From Heterocephalus glaber (Eukaryota; Chordata; Mammalia; Rodentia; Bathyergidae), in NCBI RefSeq assembly GCF_000247695.1, contig NW_004624784.1, forward strand, positions 12,166,813 through 12,230,812: 64,000 bases of DNA, read 5' to 3'. Below are positions 33,205 through 46,389 of this stretch, in pieces (the first letter of the stretch is position 1; every line of letters starts with the position of its first letter). Position numbers and translations under genes: made by a program. The notes under the pieces were generated by a model that was not told the origin of the DNA, did not search any database, and saw nothing but the letters and a program-made list of their open reading frames with translations.

Positions 33205-33310
33205 TGAGTTCAAAACATCCAGAACTGGGTTTGAAGCCTGCCCCATAGCCTTCTGGAAATTACCTAACTTCTTTTAGGTTGTTTTCTTATCTATAAAATG
33301 GAGATAATTT
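33205..33310 (+). repeat. MIR fragment
   Basis: AACTGGGTTTGAAGCCTG then TTATCTATAAAATGGAGAT: the forward MIR core. Confidence 0.6.
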
Positions 33311-33389
33311 ATAAATCTTCCCCAGAAAGGGTTTAAAGCAGAAAAAGAGGTGCTTTAGAATTTTTGTGAGGATTCTATGAGAAATTACA

Positions 33390-33500
33390 CAAAACCCTTC
33401 ACAATTCACTTCACCCTCACAAAACCTGTACAAAATGATGCCACTAGTGTCCCCATTTTACAGACCAGGAAACAGAAGCATCAGAGATGCCCAGCTAAAC
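33390..33500 (-). repeat. MIR fragment
   Basis: CATTTTACAGACCAGGAAAC with a TCACCCTCACAAAACC approach: a reverse MIR. Confidence 0.55.
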
Positions 33501-33596
33501 TGAGGTGGACACACAAAATAAACTCAGCTCTTTTCTCTTCACAGGTGAAAACTGCCATTTGCCTATAAAGAGAAGTGTTTAAAATGGGGGTTTTTT

Positions 33597-33745
33597 GTAT
33601 TAAATTCTTTTATTGGTACATTGTAGGTATACAACACAATTACATTTCTCGTTGGGAATTGTACCTTTACATAATGCATCTTGGTTCTTATTTTTTCCCC
33701 ATTCCTAGCCCTCCCTTCACGCCCTCCACCCTTCCCTATTTACAA
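33597..33745 (-). mobile_element. Truncated L1 3' end
   Basis: The plus strand reads TTTTATTGGTACATTGTAGG then ACATAATGCATCTTGG, the complement of the local L1 3' tail. It is 5'-truncated and lies in BUD13-ZPR1 intergenic DNA. Confidence 0.6.
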
Positions 33746-35204
33746 AGACTTTATTTCCAATGAAATGTTTTTAAAATAAGAATAAAGCCAAGGAGTTTTA
33801 AATACCACTGCCCTAAACTTAAGCACAGGCTTCCTTCCCTGCAGTGTGCCAACAGGCAACTGACTTGCCACAAGCGTAGAGGGAGAGTGGGGCAGGGTTG
33901 TAAAAAGTCTTACCATCACTGAAGCTCAGTTAGCCAGATCAACTGCCCTTCATACCTATTCCCACCACATACCCATCATGGACACAGGTGTATGTGCACT
34001 CAATACCTACCTCTTGCTCACAGGGCTAATGTACTTACCAAACTTGGAATATGAAGTAGGAGGCATGCTCTTAGAAATGGACCTCATGTTATAATTACAA
34101 AACTCCTTAAATTTTATTCTTGAAGCTGTAACTGAATCTACATGTTCTTGGGCAGGCACTTTTGACTGTCTTACCTTCCCTGACCTCAGGACTTTCTTTA
34201 CCTTATTACCTACATATGTTACTTTCAGTGCACAACAGGGATCAATCTAAAACAGATGATTCATAATCTGGGGAGGATTATGTACAACAGGTTTTATTAG
34301 CCATATGCTAAGGACTGTAGAGCAAGACACAGTTAAACAGATATAAGTTCCTATCCTAACAGACTTTGAGAAATGAGAATGAGTTGAGAAGTGCTTCAAG
34401 AGAATGTTCTGAAATAAGGATACCAAGCCCTGGCCCAGCCAAAGATCAGAAAGTACCTTAGCTGGATTAGCCCAGTCTGGCCCCTGGTCCTCAGACTACA
34501 GTTTCAGTAACTGTACTCTCAGGTTATCACCTCCCAGTAACTGGATGGAGTCTGGTAGTTATAAACCAGAGTACCATTCTGACCCTTCACAATGGGAAAC
34601 CTGGTGTCAGGGGCCATCCTCATAAAGTAAATGTCCCCCTGAGAAAATTCATTTAAGACCAAATGACAGATTAGAAAGTTGTCCAATAAAATCAGATTCT
34701 CAAGTCAGTTGGGAACACAACTACAGTCTCTTAAAATAGAATACCTGCATATAAGAAGCCTAAGTAAAGTACTGTAGCTTTAAAGTTTGTGAGTCACTTG
34801 CTAACATGAGTCTCTAAACTTCTTAAAACACCTCACTTAACAAAAATTACACATACAGGTATGGAAACTAGTCCTAAATGATAGTAAGATGTCAAACAAT
34901 CCACTATGGACAGATGTATGAAAGCAGAACCTTAGGAAACAAATACCTTTGAGGGAGAGAGGAGGCAGATTCCAAATAAGGAATGATTTTCTCTTTAGAA
35001 AATCAAGAGCCAAGGAAAGGAGTGAAAGAGCTAGTCTATTAAAATGTGAGAGAAACAGAATAACAATGACATTTTCCAAACAGAAAATCACTTGAGACCT
35101 TGGTGTAATATATGATGTGAAGTCATCTTGATAACATCTCAATTAACTGGTCTTTACTGAACAAATACTGTGTAGCCAGCACAGCAGGTGTCACCTCTTG
35201 TCTC

Positions 35205-35600
35205 TGGGTCCTTCACTTCTAGCAACTACAGGCAGCCCTCAGCTTCCTGTACTCTACAGCACACGGCTGTTTGCAGTTCACTGCAAACCTGGAAATCTCT
35301 TCCTCTGGCTACATGGGGTAAGGAAAGCTTCCCTTCCTTCCTTCCGGGCTCTGCCTAAATGTCATATTGTCATCTTAATGAACTCTTCCCTGACCATTGT
35401 ACTTGAAACACCCACACCCCTTCCCTGCCTGACATTTCTCCACAGTACTGATCACCATTTGACATGCTCTTCTGCTTATCTGTCAGTCTTCTCCACTAGC
35501 GTTTCTAAGCTCCATGGAAGCAGATTTATTTTGTCCACTGTTCTGTGATGTGCGTGGCATAAAGTAGACAGCAAACATCTGTTGAACAGATGAATTACAT
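35205..35600 (+). repeat. L2 LINE 3' end
   Basis: Contains TTTCTAAGCTCCATGGAAGC, GTGCGTGGCATAAAGTAG and TGTTGAACAGATGAATTA, the L2 3' terminal pattern. Confidence 0.65.
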
Positions 35601-36099
35601 GGTAGCTCCAATCTTCAAAGTAGTGGTCACACTGGGGAAGATTTTCTTTAGAAGGCTGAATTCTAACAGCATGATATCCAACAAGACAGAGAAATGAAGA
35701 GACTAGTGTTGTTTGAAAGCCATCATTTTAATAACTTCTTCACCTGTGCTGACTTCTCCCCTCCAAATTCCTTTGGAAAGCCAGGACTTTATATGCCCCA
35801 AACCAACTATGAAATGTTTTAACTGCCTTTCATCTTTGCCAACTTCAGAGTTCCAACCATAGAGGACAGAACACTGTGGAGGGAAGGTAAAGAGTTGATA
35901 GGAAAAAAAGTGATGACCCCATGCTCCAGGGCTCATTTCTGCGTTTCTTCCCAGACCAATTCAAAACCTCCAAAATAAGGTCAGGTAACACAACAGGCTT
36001 GCATTTGCATCACAAGCTGTTTAGAAAGTCTTCCTAGATCTATGACACCAGCCGAGTGTTCTCCCCAGCCTAGGGAAGGGGTGGGGAGGACACCCCCGC

Positions 36100-36105
36100 T
36101 TTATT
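36100..36105 (-). terminator. ZPR1 polyadenylation signal AATAAA
   Basis: The minus strand reads GGAATAAAGC 63 nt beyond the ZPR1 stop codon. It would give a very short 3' UTR of about 80-90 nt. Confidence 0.7.
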
Positions 36106-36167
36106 CCAACAGTAATAAACAAGCCTGTAGAATGCCCGGCACTGGAGCAGGTTGTGAGAGCCCACCG

Positions 36168-39100
36168 CTACCGCTGTGGGGACAGGCCTGCCTCATAGCC
36201 CTCTGTCTTCATGTCATTGAGCCCTAGCTCCTCATTCTGGTCAAAGGTGCGCTTGTAATGCTCCACCTTCATCTCTGGATCATCTTCAGGTGCATACATG
36301 TTCTGCAAGGACAAGGGCAGAAAATGAGTGCCTGTGCCACCCTACCACTCCCCCTGCTGAAGGTAGCTGCCAACTGCTACTTTCCCAAGAACTCAATGAG
36401 TTTTGTTCTCTTGAAGAGTCTCCAATCCCCGTGGCAAGGATGATCCAGTGGAGAGCAACAGGGTGGGATACCCTGGCCTCAGACAGAATCAGGAAAGTTA
36501 TCCTAAAGCATTTTATGTCTGCACTTTTCTTGAGAAAAGTGTGGTAATGGTCTTAACTGTGTAAAGAACCTAGAACAGTTTTACTTCACAAATAATAAAT
36601 GCTCAATGAATGTTAAAGTTACATCAGTCACTAGACTATCCCTTCAGTCAGCTTAAGGCCTCTGGATTTTCCTATCTTAGCTTCTGGACAGGGTACATTT
36701 CTTCTCATTCCATAATCAAGATTTGCAGAATAAAAACTCCATAGCTTGACTATAGGAAGAAAGAGGCCAAGAAGTATCCTGTTTTTTCTTCTTTACACAC
36801 ATAAAATGCCTCCCACCTTCCCTCTTTTCTCTTTTATCCTCTGACTTGTGCCAGAAATTCGCTGATGAAGAACAGTCCACTCAGTATCAATCTTTCAGTT
36901 TCTGGGAATATGATACATGTTTGAAAAAGATCAGAAAATTGATTCCCCATGAACATTTGAGAAGGTCTACTGTACCTGCAAGTAACTGTTTCCTGCTGGA
37001 TCATTCATAATAAAGTGGGCCTTCATGCCACCCTCAATGATCTATAAGTGAGAGAAAGAACACAAGTAAACTTTACATAGCTCCCAGTAGGAAGAGGCTA
37101 TGACTGCCAGACAAGGGCCAACCCAACTTACCCTGCAGATTCCTCAGTTTAAGAACTTTGAAATCAGGTACCACAGAAGTGAAGTAGAAAAGATCTAATA
37201 AAAGGTCTGTTTGAAAGCTATTCAAGACGCAATTCAACATCCTCAGTTCATCCCCTACTCCAAATGGCCAACAATTGTTTTTGTTACTCAAGAAGTTCCA
37301 CAGCAAACTATGGACTGGGAGACACTGGCCCAGTTGAGGGCAGAGGAGTCAAGAATAAGGAAGTTAAGTCAATGCATGCATATTGGAAATAACCCCTCTT
37401 CCCACACACAGTTCTCAGAACACTGCCAGCCACATCTTCTTCCTCAGGACAGAAAGGGAAACAGCCACTGCTGGGAATCTGACCAGCACAAGAGGAAAGC
37501 CCTAACAATTCTGGCACTTAGGCTTGTGTGGGGCTGCCTCAACAAAATGGCTAAGCTAACACCTTCTTCTTCAGTGAGCCCCATGCCAATAAGATTGACT
37601 CCCACTGGGGGTTTTTAGTCCTCTTACTTGTAAATAGACAATCAGTGATTACCAGACATCTGAACAAAGCCACTAACACTGAGGGACAGAAAATCAAATG
37701 GGTTTAAAACAAAGGCGAATAACTTAAATGGGAACTAGGGCAGGAGAACAGAGGAAAATATATTAAAACAAGCAAACAAAGAAAAAAAAACCCACTTCAT
37801 CTTAAAACAGAATGCTATTTGAAAAAGGCATTGCAAAGGGGAAAAAGTTCTTAGAAAATAAAAATGTATTATTAAAAATGAAAAACTAAGTGAAGGGTTA
37901 GAAAATAAAGTTGAAATCTCCCATACTACAGTAAAATGCCAAGAAACCAAAACTGGTGTAAAAAAAAAATAATAATAATAAGTAAATTACAAACGACCAG
38001 ATAAGTAAATCTAACATCTAAAAGACAGAACAGAGAATTTACAGAAAAGGCTATCTTCAAGAAAATAATTCAAGAAAGCTTACTAGAACTAACTCACATG
38101 AGTTTTCCAGATTGAAAGAACCCACAAGTACTTAATACAATGGTTGAAAATTGACCCATATGAAAGCACACCCTCAATTTCAAAGGACAAAGAAATCATA
38201 AAAATAGATCACAGAATAAAGATAAGGAATCAAAATGGCTTCAGACTTCTCAAAAGCCAAACTAAAAAATGGAAGACAGTAATGCTGTGTCTTCAACGTT
38301 TTCATGAAAAGTTATTTCTCTCCCACAATTCTAATTCTAGCCAACAATCAATCTATTATGAGGGTAGATTAAAGAAATTTTCAAGTAATCTCAGCACTCT
38401 GGGAAGCTGAGGGAGGAGGACCACAAGTTCAAGCCTAGCAAGATCCTGTCTTAAAATAAAAATTTTAAAAGTAGCTCAGTACAAAGCTCTGAATTAAATC
38501 TTCAGTATGAGAGAGAGAGAGGGGAGGAGGAGGAGGAGAAGGGAAGGAGGTAAGGGAAGGGGAAAGAGAAAGAAAGGAAAGGAAAAGAAAGGAAGAAAAA
38601 GAGAAAGGGAGAAATTTTCAGACACAGGTTCTACAAATTTTATTTTCCATACACTCTTTCTTAGGAAGCTCCTTGAGATGATCCAAGAAAATAAGGGAGA
38701 AAACTAAGAAAAAAGATAACATGACACACAGGAAACCAGAAAAGCCCCCAACATGATGGTTAGATGTTCAAAGTGGCAAGAAATGAGTATGCAGCCTCTT
38801 CACAGGAGCACTGAGACAAGTACCAACTGGCCAATGTATGCTCACCTGGTCCAACTTCTGGCTAAACTCCTGCAATTTCTCTGACTTGCCAGGACGGGAA
38901 CTGTCACCCAGTGTGAAAGCGTTCTTGGTCACCTACAATAAATGACATGCCAATTGCTAGAATACTCTACTGGCTTTATAGCTATTGGGCTTGACCATAA
39001 CCAGGTGGGGAGTGGCAGTGGCTAACCAGCTGGAGAAGCTCGGCCTTCATCTCTCCCATACTGCATACTCTCCCATACTGCCTTGCTGACCCAGGCAGCC

Positions 39101-42100
39101 ACTCCTAAGAGGCTATGGGCTCAATCTGGCAAGGAGGCAAAACTGCCAATGTAAAACAAAATCTAGAAAAGTATTCTCAAGATATCTAATCCTAATTTAG
39201 AAAAGAAAAAGTGTATTTTCCCAAATCTAAATGCTGATAACTAAATCAATTAAGTGAAATTATTCATCAAGAAATTAAATATACAGTCATCTCTAGGCAT
39301 CTCCCAAAGGTTGGTTCCAGGACGCCCTCCCAGGACCCTTCCAGGTACCAAAATCCATGGATGCTTAAGGCCCTTATATATAATGCCATATTTACACAGA
39401 ATCTAGACATCCTCCTATATATTTTAAATCATCTCTAGATTACGCTTAATATCAAATATAATGTAAATGCTATGCAAATAGTTATGTTCAGTGTATGACA
39501 AGGAAATCAGTAGGTATTCAAAAGAGATACATTTTCTTTCTCTGATATTTTCAGAAACTGTGGTTGGATATGGAGAGCTGCCTGTACAGGCCAAGTCAAA
39601 ACACACATATGTGTGTGTTAGGGAGTTTTAGGTGCTAGATGGCTCCTGATCTCCTATTTTATAGAGAAGTAAATGACTTATCCGTAAACAGAAAATAACT
39701 TCACTGTCTGAGAGTTGGGCCAGTTTATTTCCATAAACTTCTCTTCACAATCCAAAATAATATTTAAATCTCTCAAACCAGCTTTAAGGCAAAGAAACCT
39801 CCAGTTATTAGCACTAAAAACCTAGGACGTTTAAGGGGTTCCACCCTCCTTTCCCACACTGCATTGCTAAAAGAAGCTGTACACTATATCCAGGGGACTC
39901 ACCAGCTCCCGGATGTCTTTCAGCAGCCCTTCCAGGGTAGTGAACTTGCCCCCAAGGACAGCCATTCCCAGCTCAAATTCCAGCTCTGGGATTTCCACAC
40001 TACATGTTTCAGACTGTAAGAACAAAGGCCAAATTAAGATTTAAAATAGGGGTTAGAGGTGTATAGCTCAGTGGCAGAACACTTGTCAAGCATTCTAAAG
40101 ACCCTGAGTATGATTTCTAGCATCACCAAGAAAAAAAAAAAGAGAAGACAGGGAGCGGGGGAGGGAGGGGAAGAGAGGGGAGGGGAGGGGAGAGGAGGGA
40201 AAGAAAATTAAATCAGGGACAAAGAAAGTCAATCAGACATTCTGGCAAATTAATATCATCAGAGCACCAATAGCAGGCTGGGGACAGCATCAGCTGTCCC
40301 AGTTTTCTCTGACTCCCCAGTTAAAGCTATAGACTCACTCCTATCCATCTGCATCACTGAAATGAAACCAACTTAATAAAGAGAAATTCTGAGTCATAGC
40401 TCCACACCATCAGGTACCCTGTCATTAGCAGTCAGAGAAAAGGGCCTGTGTAGTCACCAGAAGCCAAAAAGCTGCCAACTCATCAATCAGAAAGAGCTTT
40501 TGGGCTACCTTCTGGATCTGCAATTCCAACCACATAGTAATCCTACTCAAGGATCCTCAAAACCAGAAAACCAGGTACCACATGTCCTTGAGTGTTATTT
40601 TTAAAAGATCATTTTCCTGAGACAGATGTATGAAGACAGTCACTTTCCCAAGCTGGTTGTTACCTTCAGAAGGTCTCTGGTCATGTCTGAGGGATCTGTG
40701 ATGTGGAGGGTGATCCTGGTTCCCAAGGGCTCCACTGCTCCTCCAGATTTCACCTGCACAGACAACAGTCAGGAGCAGGGGCAGAGAAAAGACCCCGAGC
40801 CTCACTTGGTGCTAGGAAGCCCAAGGACTTACAGAGGCATGGACCTCCATTCCAACCACTTATAGTTCTTTTCATCTAAACCAACAGTGGCAGCAGTGAC
40901 CCAAACCACAAATATTGAGAGCTGGCAGAAACAGAATGCCCAGCCCCTCAAGCATGCCAAAACAGCCCAAAACTTAGCTCTAAATTTACCTTTTAAAAAG
41001 TCTGACTTGGGCCAGGGATTTATTCAGCTCAGTGGTTCCGCTACCTGCCTCGCAAATGCAAGGTCCCGAGTTCGATCCCCAGTACCAAAAAAAAAAGTCT
41101 GACTCTTGGGTTTGAAAGACTTTTAAGCATTTACCCTAGTTTTTTTACCCACTGTATCCAATGTTTGGATCCCCTTTGTAATATTCTGGTCCAAGATTTA
41201 ATTAGCTTATGCTCAAATACATGTGAGGAAAGCCCAATTTTCAGACAACTCTATTAAATTCTTCATTATGGGGTCAAAATACAGCTCCCTGAACTCCCGT
41301 CCCTCTGAGAAGTGGGTCAAAAGGCTTCTCTCTTCCATATAACAACCTTTCACACGTCGAAAGATAACTCTGACTTTTCTTCTCTAAGGTAATTCTCAGT
41401 TCCTTCAAGGCTTCCTCACCCTTTCTAAGCCTAAGTGAAAGCCCCAGCCCACCCTACCCCACCATCCTGAAGCAGATTTAGGAAGAAGTTACAAAGGGGA
41501 AACCCTTAAGCCAGTTTTCTTTCCAAAAGATGGAGTTAACCCACCTCATTGGTCCGATGACCACAGTGCTCACAGATGGTGGCCATGATGATAACCTCCT
41601 TAAAGTGGGGGATTTCTAGAAGACGGAGTTAAGGAAATCTGCTTCCAGGACAGCATGACCACCCACTAGGGAAAAACAATGCCAAAACCCACATAAACAG
41701 ATGCTGGTCCCAGGACTGCAGGAAACACATCACAAGGGATCCTAAATCTGAGAGTCCTCTAAAAGCTCTCTTCCCAGCGCACAGTAGCCCATTTCAAAAT
41801 GTTTAAAGACACGGCTCAGACCATACACAAGAGCCTCGAGACCATAGCCTAGTTTTTCCTTTGAACTCAAGAGCCAAGATACATGGTCTAATCAAAGGCA
41901 ACATCCTCCTTATCACAGGGAATAAAGCATTTGCTCCCTTGAAAGTATGCTCGCAGCCTAAATATAATCTCCATGCCGGAGTCAAAAGAAAAGCAACCCA
42001 ACTGTTTGACAAAAGATACGTACTAGCTTCATGTTGGTCTGAGCTGGGGCATTGCATTCCGGGCAGTTTGTGTTGAACTGAAGCACCTGCGACACAATAT

Positions 42101-45065
42101 GGGGACATAGTATGAACCCTCTCCACCAGAACACTCAGGTTAGAGACATCCAGTTAGGATGCTGGTGGTCACCTTGGTGGTGACAGAGACACTGACAAGC
42201 ATCATTCTCAGCCCACAACTCCACTCCTTCCTCAACAGCAGCAAACATGACTCACTTCATTTCTGAGATCTTCTTCCAGGTTTTCTTGTGGTGCTTCTGC
42301 CTAGAAGAGCAGAGATGCAAATCACAAGTTGGCAGGTAAACCTCAGCATCCCCAATACCCCACCCTGGAATGGGAGAAAACACCTTTGCTTAATTCTATC
42401 AGGTGTGACAGAGAAACCAAAAGGCAATGCCCCAATCAAGGGAACAGGGCTCAAGACAAGACCAAAGCCACTGCCATCCTTCCTGTAAAGTTTACCCTAA
42501 GTCCTGAAATGAGCTTCAAGACAGACACAAACAGGCTGAGACAGAGTATGTAAATAAGTATGGCAACAGCAACTAAATAATGTCCCACTGACTCCAGGCA
42601 AACCAGAGTGCAAGATAATTCCAAACCATTCTTCTGGCTCTTTAGTCCACTTACTTGGAGCCCCAGCATCTCATCCTGCTGTAGGGTCCGGTTATAGCGT
42701 GTGGTCACCAGGGCATCATCTTTCTGGGGAGCATGTGGGTTTTCTACAAAGCTATTCCCTGAGGGATCATCGATGATCTAACAAATGAGTGAAAACATAT
42801 TCATTTAATAAGAACTCATACACACCCCTCCACTTACCATCAGACCACAGCAGAAAAATCCCAGACAGTCTTAATATCTCTTCCCCCCTCACCAAAAGCA
42901 ACTACAGTCCCTCATTACTCACCAGAGTGAAAGGGGAGGCCACTTGCTTTAGCTCCTTCAGTTTGACAATGAACTCATCAATTCTTTCAGCTATGGCTTC
43001 TTTGCTTGCCTGCCATAAGCAGAATAAAAGTCTTCGCCTTGGTTGTATACCTCATGCCCAACTCCATCGTACCCATGTCAATTCCATCAGAAGATCAACA
43101 TTTGTCTTAATGAGTGGAAACCAAGTGCCTCAGACTTCACAGATACAATAAACAAGTCTGAAGAAGATGGGTGGTGCGAGGGGAGCCTCATTTTCCCACT
43201 TATTCCACCAGTTAGCCCATGCATTCGTGCTAGGTTAGGGATATAACAGTAAATAAATCAGTCTTTTACGGGGGCTCCCTAGCCAGTTAGGGAAACCGAT
43301 GACTAAATATGCAATTATATTATTTCTGTAATAATAAGACCCAAACAATGGAATATCTAGGAAGCACAGATAATCCAAAAGGAATTAGAAGAACTCTTCA
43401 GAATTAATGTTACACTGACTAAGATGAGGCCTCGATATATACTGGAAGAGGGTCATGGAAAGGACAATAAGTACATCTGCAACATCCTGGCAGCTACAAG
43501 GCCATCGTATTCTTTGCAGGAAAAAAAATTGCCCAATGTTCACTCAGACAGATCCACTACAGGGAAAGTTGAACACTTTATTCAGACACCTGAGCAATAA
43601 TTCCTTGAACTGTTGCAGTGAAAAAAGCCCAGCTCACCCTTCGTGTGGGCTGGTCCTGCTCCAGGCCAGAGATAGCGCGGGTGATCAATCCTTCAACAGT
43701 GGTCAGAGCTTGTGAACAAGAACAAAAGACAAATGAGTTTTAGCTCTGCTATCAAGTGGCTATATGACCCTGGGCAATTCACCTGACTCTAGGCCCTGAT
43801 GTTTTCATTTGTAATAGGAGCCCAGGCACAGGATTCTATTCAACTCTGATAACAGTGATGCTAAAATTCTAAAATTCTCTATATCTCAAGTTGTTACCTA
43901 AGCTTTCTGCTCATGTTAAGCCAGTGAAAAGCTCTATGAGTATTTGGTCAAGCCCATATACAAGCCACTGGACCTGGCACTGGGGGTTTTGCAAGAAAAT
44001 GGGTAAGATTCCAGCTATGTGAGAACAGCCAAAATAGTCTGATCTTAAACTTACCTCCCTTCTGGCTGAAAGCTGGAATTTCAAAGTCCAGCTCAGGGAT
44101 CCTTGTGGTGGCAGAATCAGTCTTCACCACTTCTCTGTTCATGTCCTGGGCAAAAAGGAAAACTTTGGCCCAAAGAAAGCAGTACAGCGTCTCCTCAGGA
44201 GATAACCAGACAGCCTCCCTTCATCACACCTCAACTCCGCTATTTCTCTCTCTCCGCTTTGGTGCATCCAGACAACTCTTTCAAAATAGTTCAGGTGGTA
44301 TACTGCCCAAATGGTGAAAAGACTGTCCACAGTAACTCCCATTCCACACCCTCTGGCAAAATTCACAAAGCACTTTCACAAATCTTCTCTCACTTGAGCA
44401 GATGACTCTTTGAAAACACCATTTTACAAAGAAGGAAACTAAGGCTTAGCTACGTGGGGATTTATTCGGAGTCCGACAGTCTGGACCACAGAGAGCTCTG
44501 ACTCCAGTCCTCAAGCTCTCTCATGGACACTGAGGCACCTGCTCTGGGCTCTTCTTACCTCCAGGCCTCTGATGGTCAAAGTGTAGCACACTCCTTGGTC
44601 CTGGATCCTGCCTGCTGATTGGATCTCCGTGTTGTTCCAGCCACAGTGCTCACAGGAAAAGGAGCTCACTATTATTTCTCTGAAGAAGGGGATCTTGGTG
44701 AGCAGGAGGCGCGTCATGCCCTGGGGAAGCAAAAAAACAGGGAAGGAGAACAATCAATGAAACTCCCGTTCCCTGTCCTAGTCCCAGAGGACCTTCTGGG
44801 TCTTCCAGGGCGCACCTGGCTGGGTGGCCGACCCCCAGCGGCTTGCTGCCTAAGCCTTCCCTCCCCGCCGCCCGCGGCCGCGACCCAGCCTCACATTGCA
44901 GTAACAGTTCATGCACAGCGACTCGATCTCGGTGGGCTGCTGCTCCTCGTCCTCGGCGCTGATGGGTCGGAACAAGTGCCCTGTGGCTGGCAGCTGGCCT
45001 AGGGCGGGTGAGGGGGTGGTGGTAGGCCCCAGGGACCCGGACGCTACAGCCCCACTGGCCGACAT
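36168..45065 (-). CDS. ZPR1: ZPR1 zinc finger protein (14 coding exons)
   Basis: ZPR1 (ZNF259) binds eEF1A and, in mammals, the EGF receptor tail and SMN complexes; it moves between cytoplasm and nucleus. Exons in order: 44895-45065, 44559-44720, 44055-44145, 43638-43708, 42923-43009, 42655-42777, 42256-42300, 42020-42086, 41545-41615, 40664-40753, 39903-40013, 38846-38932, 36976-37041, 36168-36302. All junctions are GT/AG and total 1,377 nt: 458 codons plus TAG (human 459). The protein shows the family's duplicated architecture: C4 zinc finger 1 (C51, C54, C80, C83) with its A domain containing [10 protein letters not shown], then C4 zinc finger 2 (C258, C261, C287, C290) with its A domain containing [10 protein letters not shown]. 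The C-terminus ends GLSPQR. In exon 8 only the GTATCT donor keeps frame with exon 9; a GTAC donor 4 nt earlier would shift it. The Asn in IMNDP is Asp in human as I remember it. Confidence 0.97.
38380..38500 (+). repeat. B1-dID-like SINE in ZPR1 intron 12
   Basis: AATCTCAGCACTCTGGGAAG, GTTCAAGCCTAGCAAGATCC, then an ID-like GTAGCTCAGTACAAAGC tail. Confidence 0.6.
38505..38612 (+). repeat. GA-rich microsatellite
   Basis: A run of GAGA, GGAGGA and GAAA units next to the B1-dID-like SINE. Confidence 0.85.
39283..39600. mobile_element. Tigger-like DNA transposon remnant in ZPR1 intron 11
   Basis: Contains ACAGTCATCTCTAGGCATCT at the left and the CCAAAATCCATGGATGC block, in the opposite sense to the element at 28.9 kb. 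The right end is poorly preserved. Confidence 0.45.
40050..40140 (+). repeat. Old ID-like SINE in ZPR1 intron 10
   Basis: GGGTTAGAGGTGTATAGCTC ... ACCCTGAGTATGATTTC, A-tail. Confidence 0.6.
40141..40205 (+). repeat. (GGGGA)n microsatellite
   Basis: GAGGGGAGGGGAGGGGA-type run following the SINE A-tail. Confidence 0.85.
41009..41096 (+). repeat. ID SINE in ZPR1 intron 9
   Basis: GGGCCAGGGATTTATTCAGC head (a TTCA duplication in the A-box region); AAAAAGTCTGACT duplicated. Confidence 0.85.
43735..43830 (+). repeat. MIR fragment in ZPR1 intron 3
   Basis: AGTGGCTATATGACCCTGGG then TTTTCATTTGTAATAGGAG match the forward MIR core. It starts only about 30 bp upstream of the exon 4 acceptor (exon start 43708). 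Confidence 0.6.
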
Positions 45066-45180
45066 CGCCCAACGCGCGTAGCTCAGCCTTCTGCTTCCGG
45101 CTTCCGTTGCTCTTGAGGCCCCGCCCCTTCCGCTGCTCTCGAGGCCCTATTTCCGCCAGCTGCTGCTCCCGCCCCTTCTT
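44830..45180 (-). promoter_or_regulatory. ZPR1 CpG-island promoter
   Basis: GC-rich DNA flanks the ZPR1 start. Upstream of the ATG are two GC boxes (CCGCCCC at 45121-45127 and CCCGCCCC at 45168-45175) and three ETS-like CTTCCG cores (45094-45099, 45101-45106, about 45127-45132). There is no TATA box at a standard distance. The layout suggests a constitutive, SP1/ETS-driven promoter. Confidence 0.75.
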
Positions 45181-46389
45181 TAAAAGTCGCAGCCTCTGGA
45201 CGCTCCCTGAAGAGTATCTGACATGGCCTTCCGGTTCCCGGGATTTGCATAACCAGCCGGATCCCTCTCAACTCAGCTGCCATTTCCTGGAGGACATACA
45301 CTCAGATACTGAGCAGTTTTTTGCTGCCCGCACAGGTCCCAAGTTGGCCCATAAATCTGTCTACAAGAGCCGTGACAGGAAGGGGACTGACGTGTCTCTG
45401 GGAATCCCAAGAAGGTGCCTCCGAACTAGGCTTCCTTCGCCCATTGTAGTGCTAGGCTCTGCTTGGGACACCTCTGTTGGGCTATAGGTGCCCCTGTCCA
45501 GGTTGCTCAGCCTCTCCCCCGCCTCCTCTTGTCTCTCCCATTCAGTTCCCTATTTCTGTCTTATAAGCAACTCCCCAAATTCTAGGGTCAAATGCACAGG
45601 CCTTATTTTTTTTACTCTTGCTTTCATTCCTATCCCATCCGACTTCAGCTGACTCACCTGTCCCTGTTTCTAACTAACAACAGAAACACTTCTTTGGTAA
45701 ACTTTTCTTTCTCACTCTTCCTTCCCCTATCCTGGAGCCACAATTCAGTCCATCTAGGGTGTCAGGGATGACCAGTCTTCAGGCATGAGGAGACCAGATT
45801 CATTTGTCTGTTCTAGGAGGAATAGGGGAAGCCCAGAGAAGCCCATGCAGACCAGTTTCCCCCCAAGTTGGGGGAAAGGGTACTGGACAGGGTAGTCCAG
45901 AGGGAAAGGGGTGTGCTTACTTTTTCCTCTTTCTCATACTCATCACCAATTTCAGTTTCCAGGTGATTTTTGATGCCCCTTGAGTGAGTGTGTGCAGGAG
46001 GGGAAATAAGCGTTTGTGGGTCTCAAGAAAAGGCTAATCAGAGTCTGGAACAGCAGGAACAAATGAGACAGGCCACCCCACGGGACCACAGCCTATGTCC
46101 CATGCACACCATCTTGTGGTCCCTAAGCTGCTGACTAATATGGATGCAGATGAAGAGTCACCCAGCACCCAGTCCCAGCACCCTCAGTCCCCCCCACACA
46201 TACACCGCATGTGACAGACAGCTGTTGTCTAGCCAGGATGCTAAAGCAGAGTCCAGCAGAGCCAGGCCCCTCTGACAGAGTGGGTCAATGAGAAAGAGCA
46301 GCAAGGGATTGGACTGGGAGGTGGGTGTGCTTTAGGGTCAGTGGGGAGGCCCCTGTTCTCAGACGAGTAAGAGTCACACCAGGCAAAGA
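45181..46389. other. ZPR1-APOA5 spacer
   Basis: Unique, repeat-poor DNA between the ZPR1 promoter and the APOA5 3' flank. A 126-codon frame at 45107-45487 overlaps the CpG island and has no recognisable product. Confidence 0.55.

Larger units (their letters stand above)
32155..36080. other. BUD13-ZPR1 intergenic spacer
   Basis: About 4 kb between the solo LTR and the ZPR1 3' end. It holds an ID-like SINE, two MIR pieces, a truncated L1 and an L2 end (listed separately). The rest shows no gene. Confidence 0.6.
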
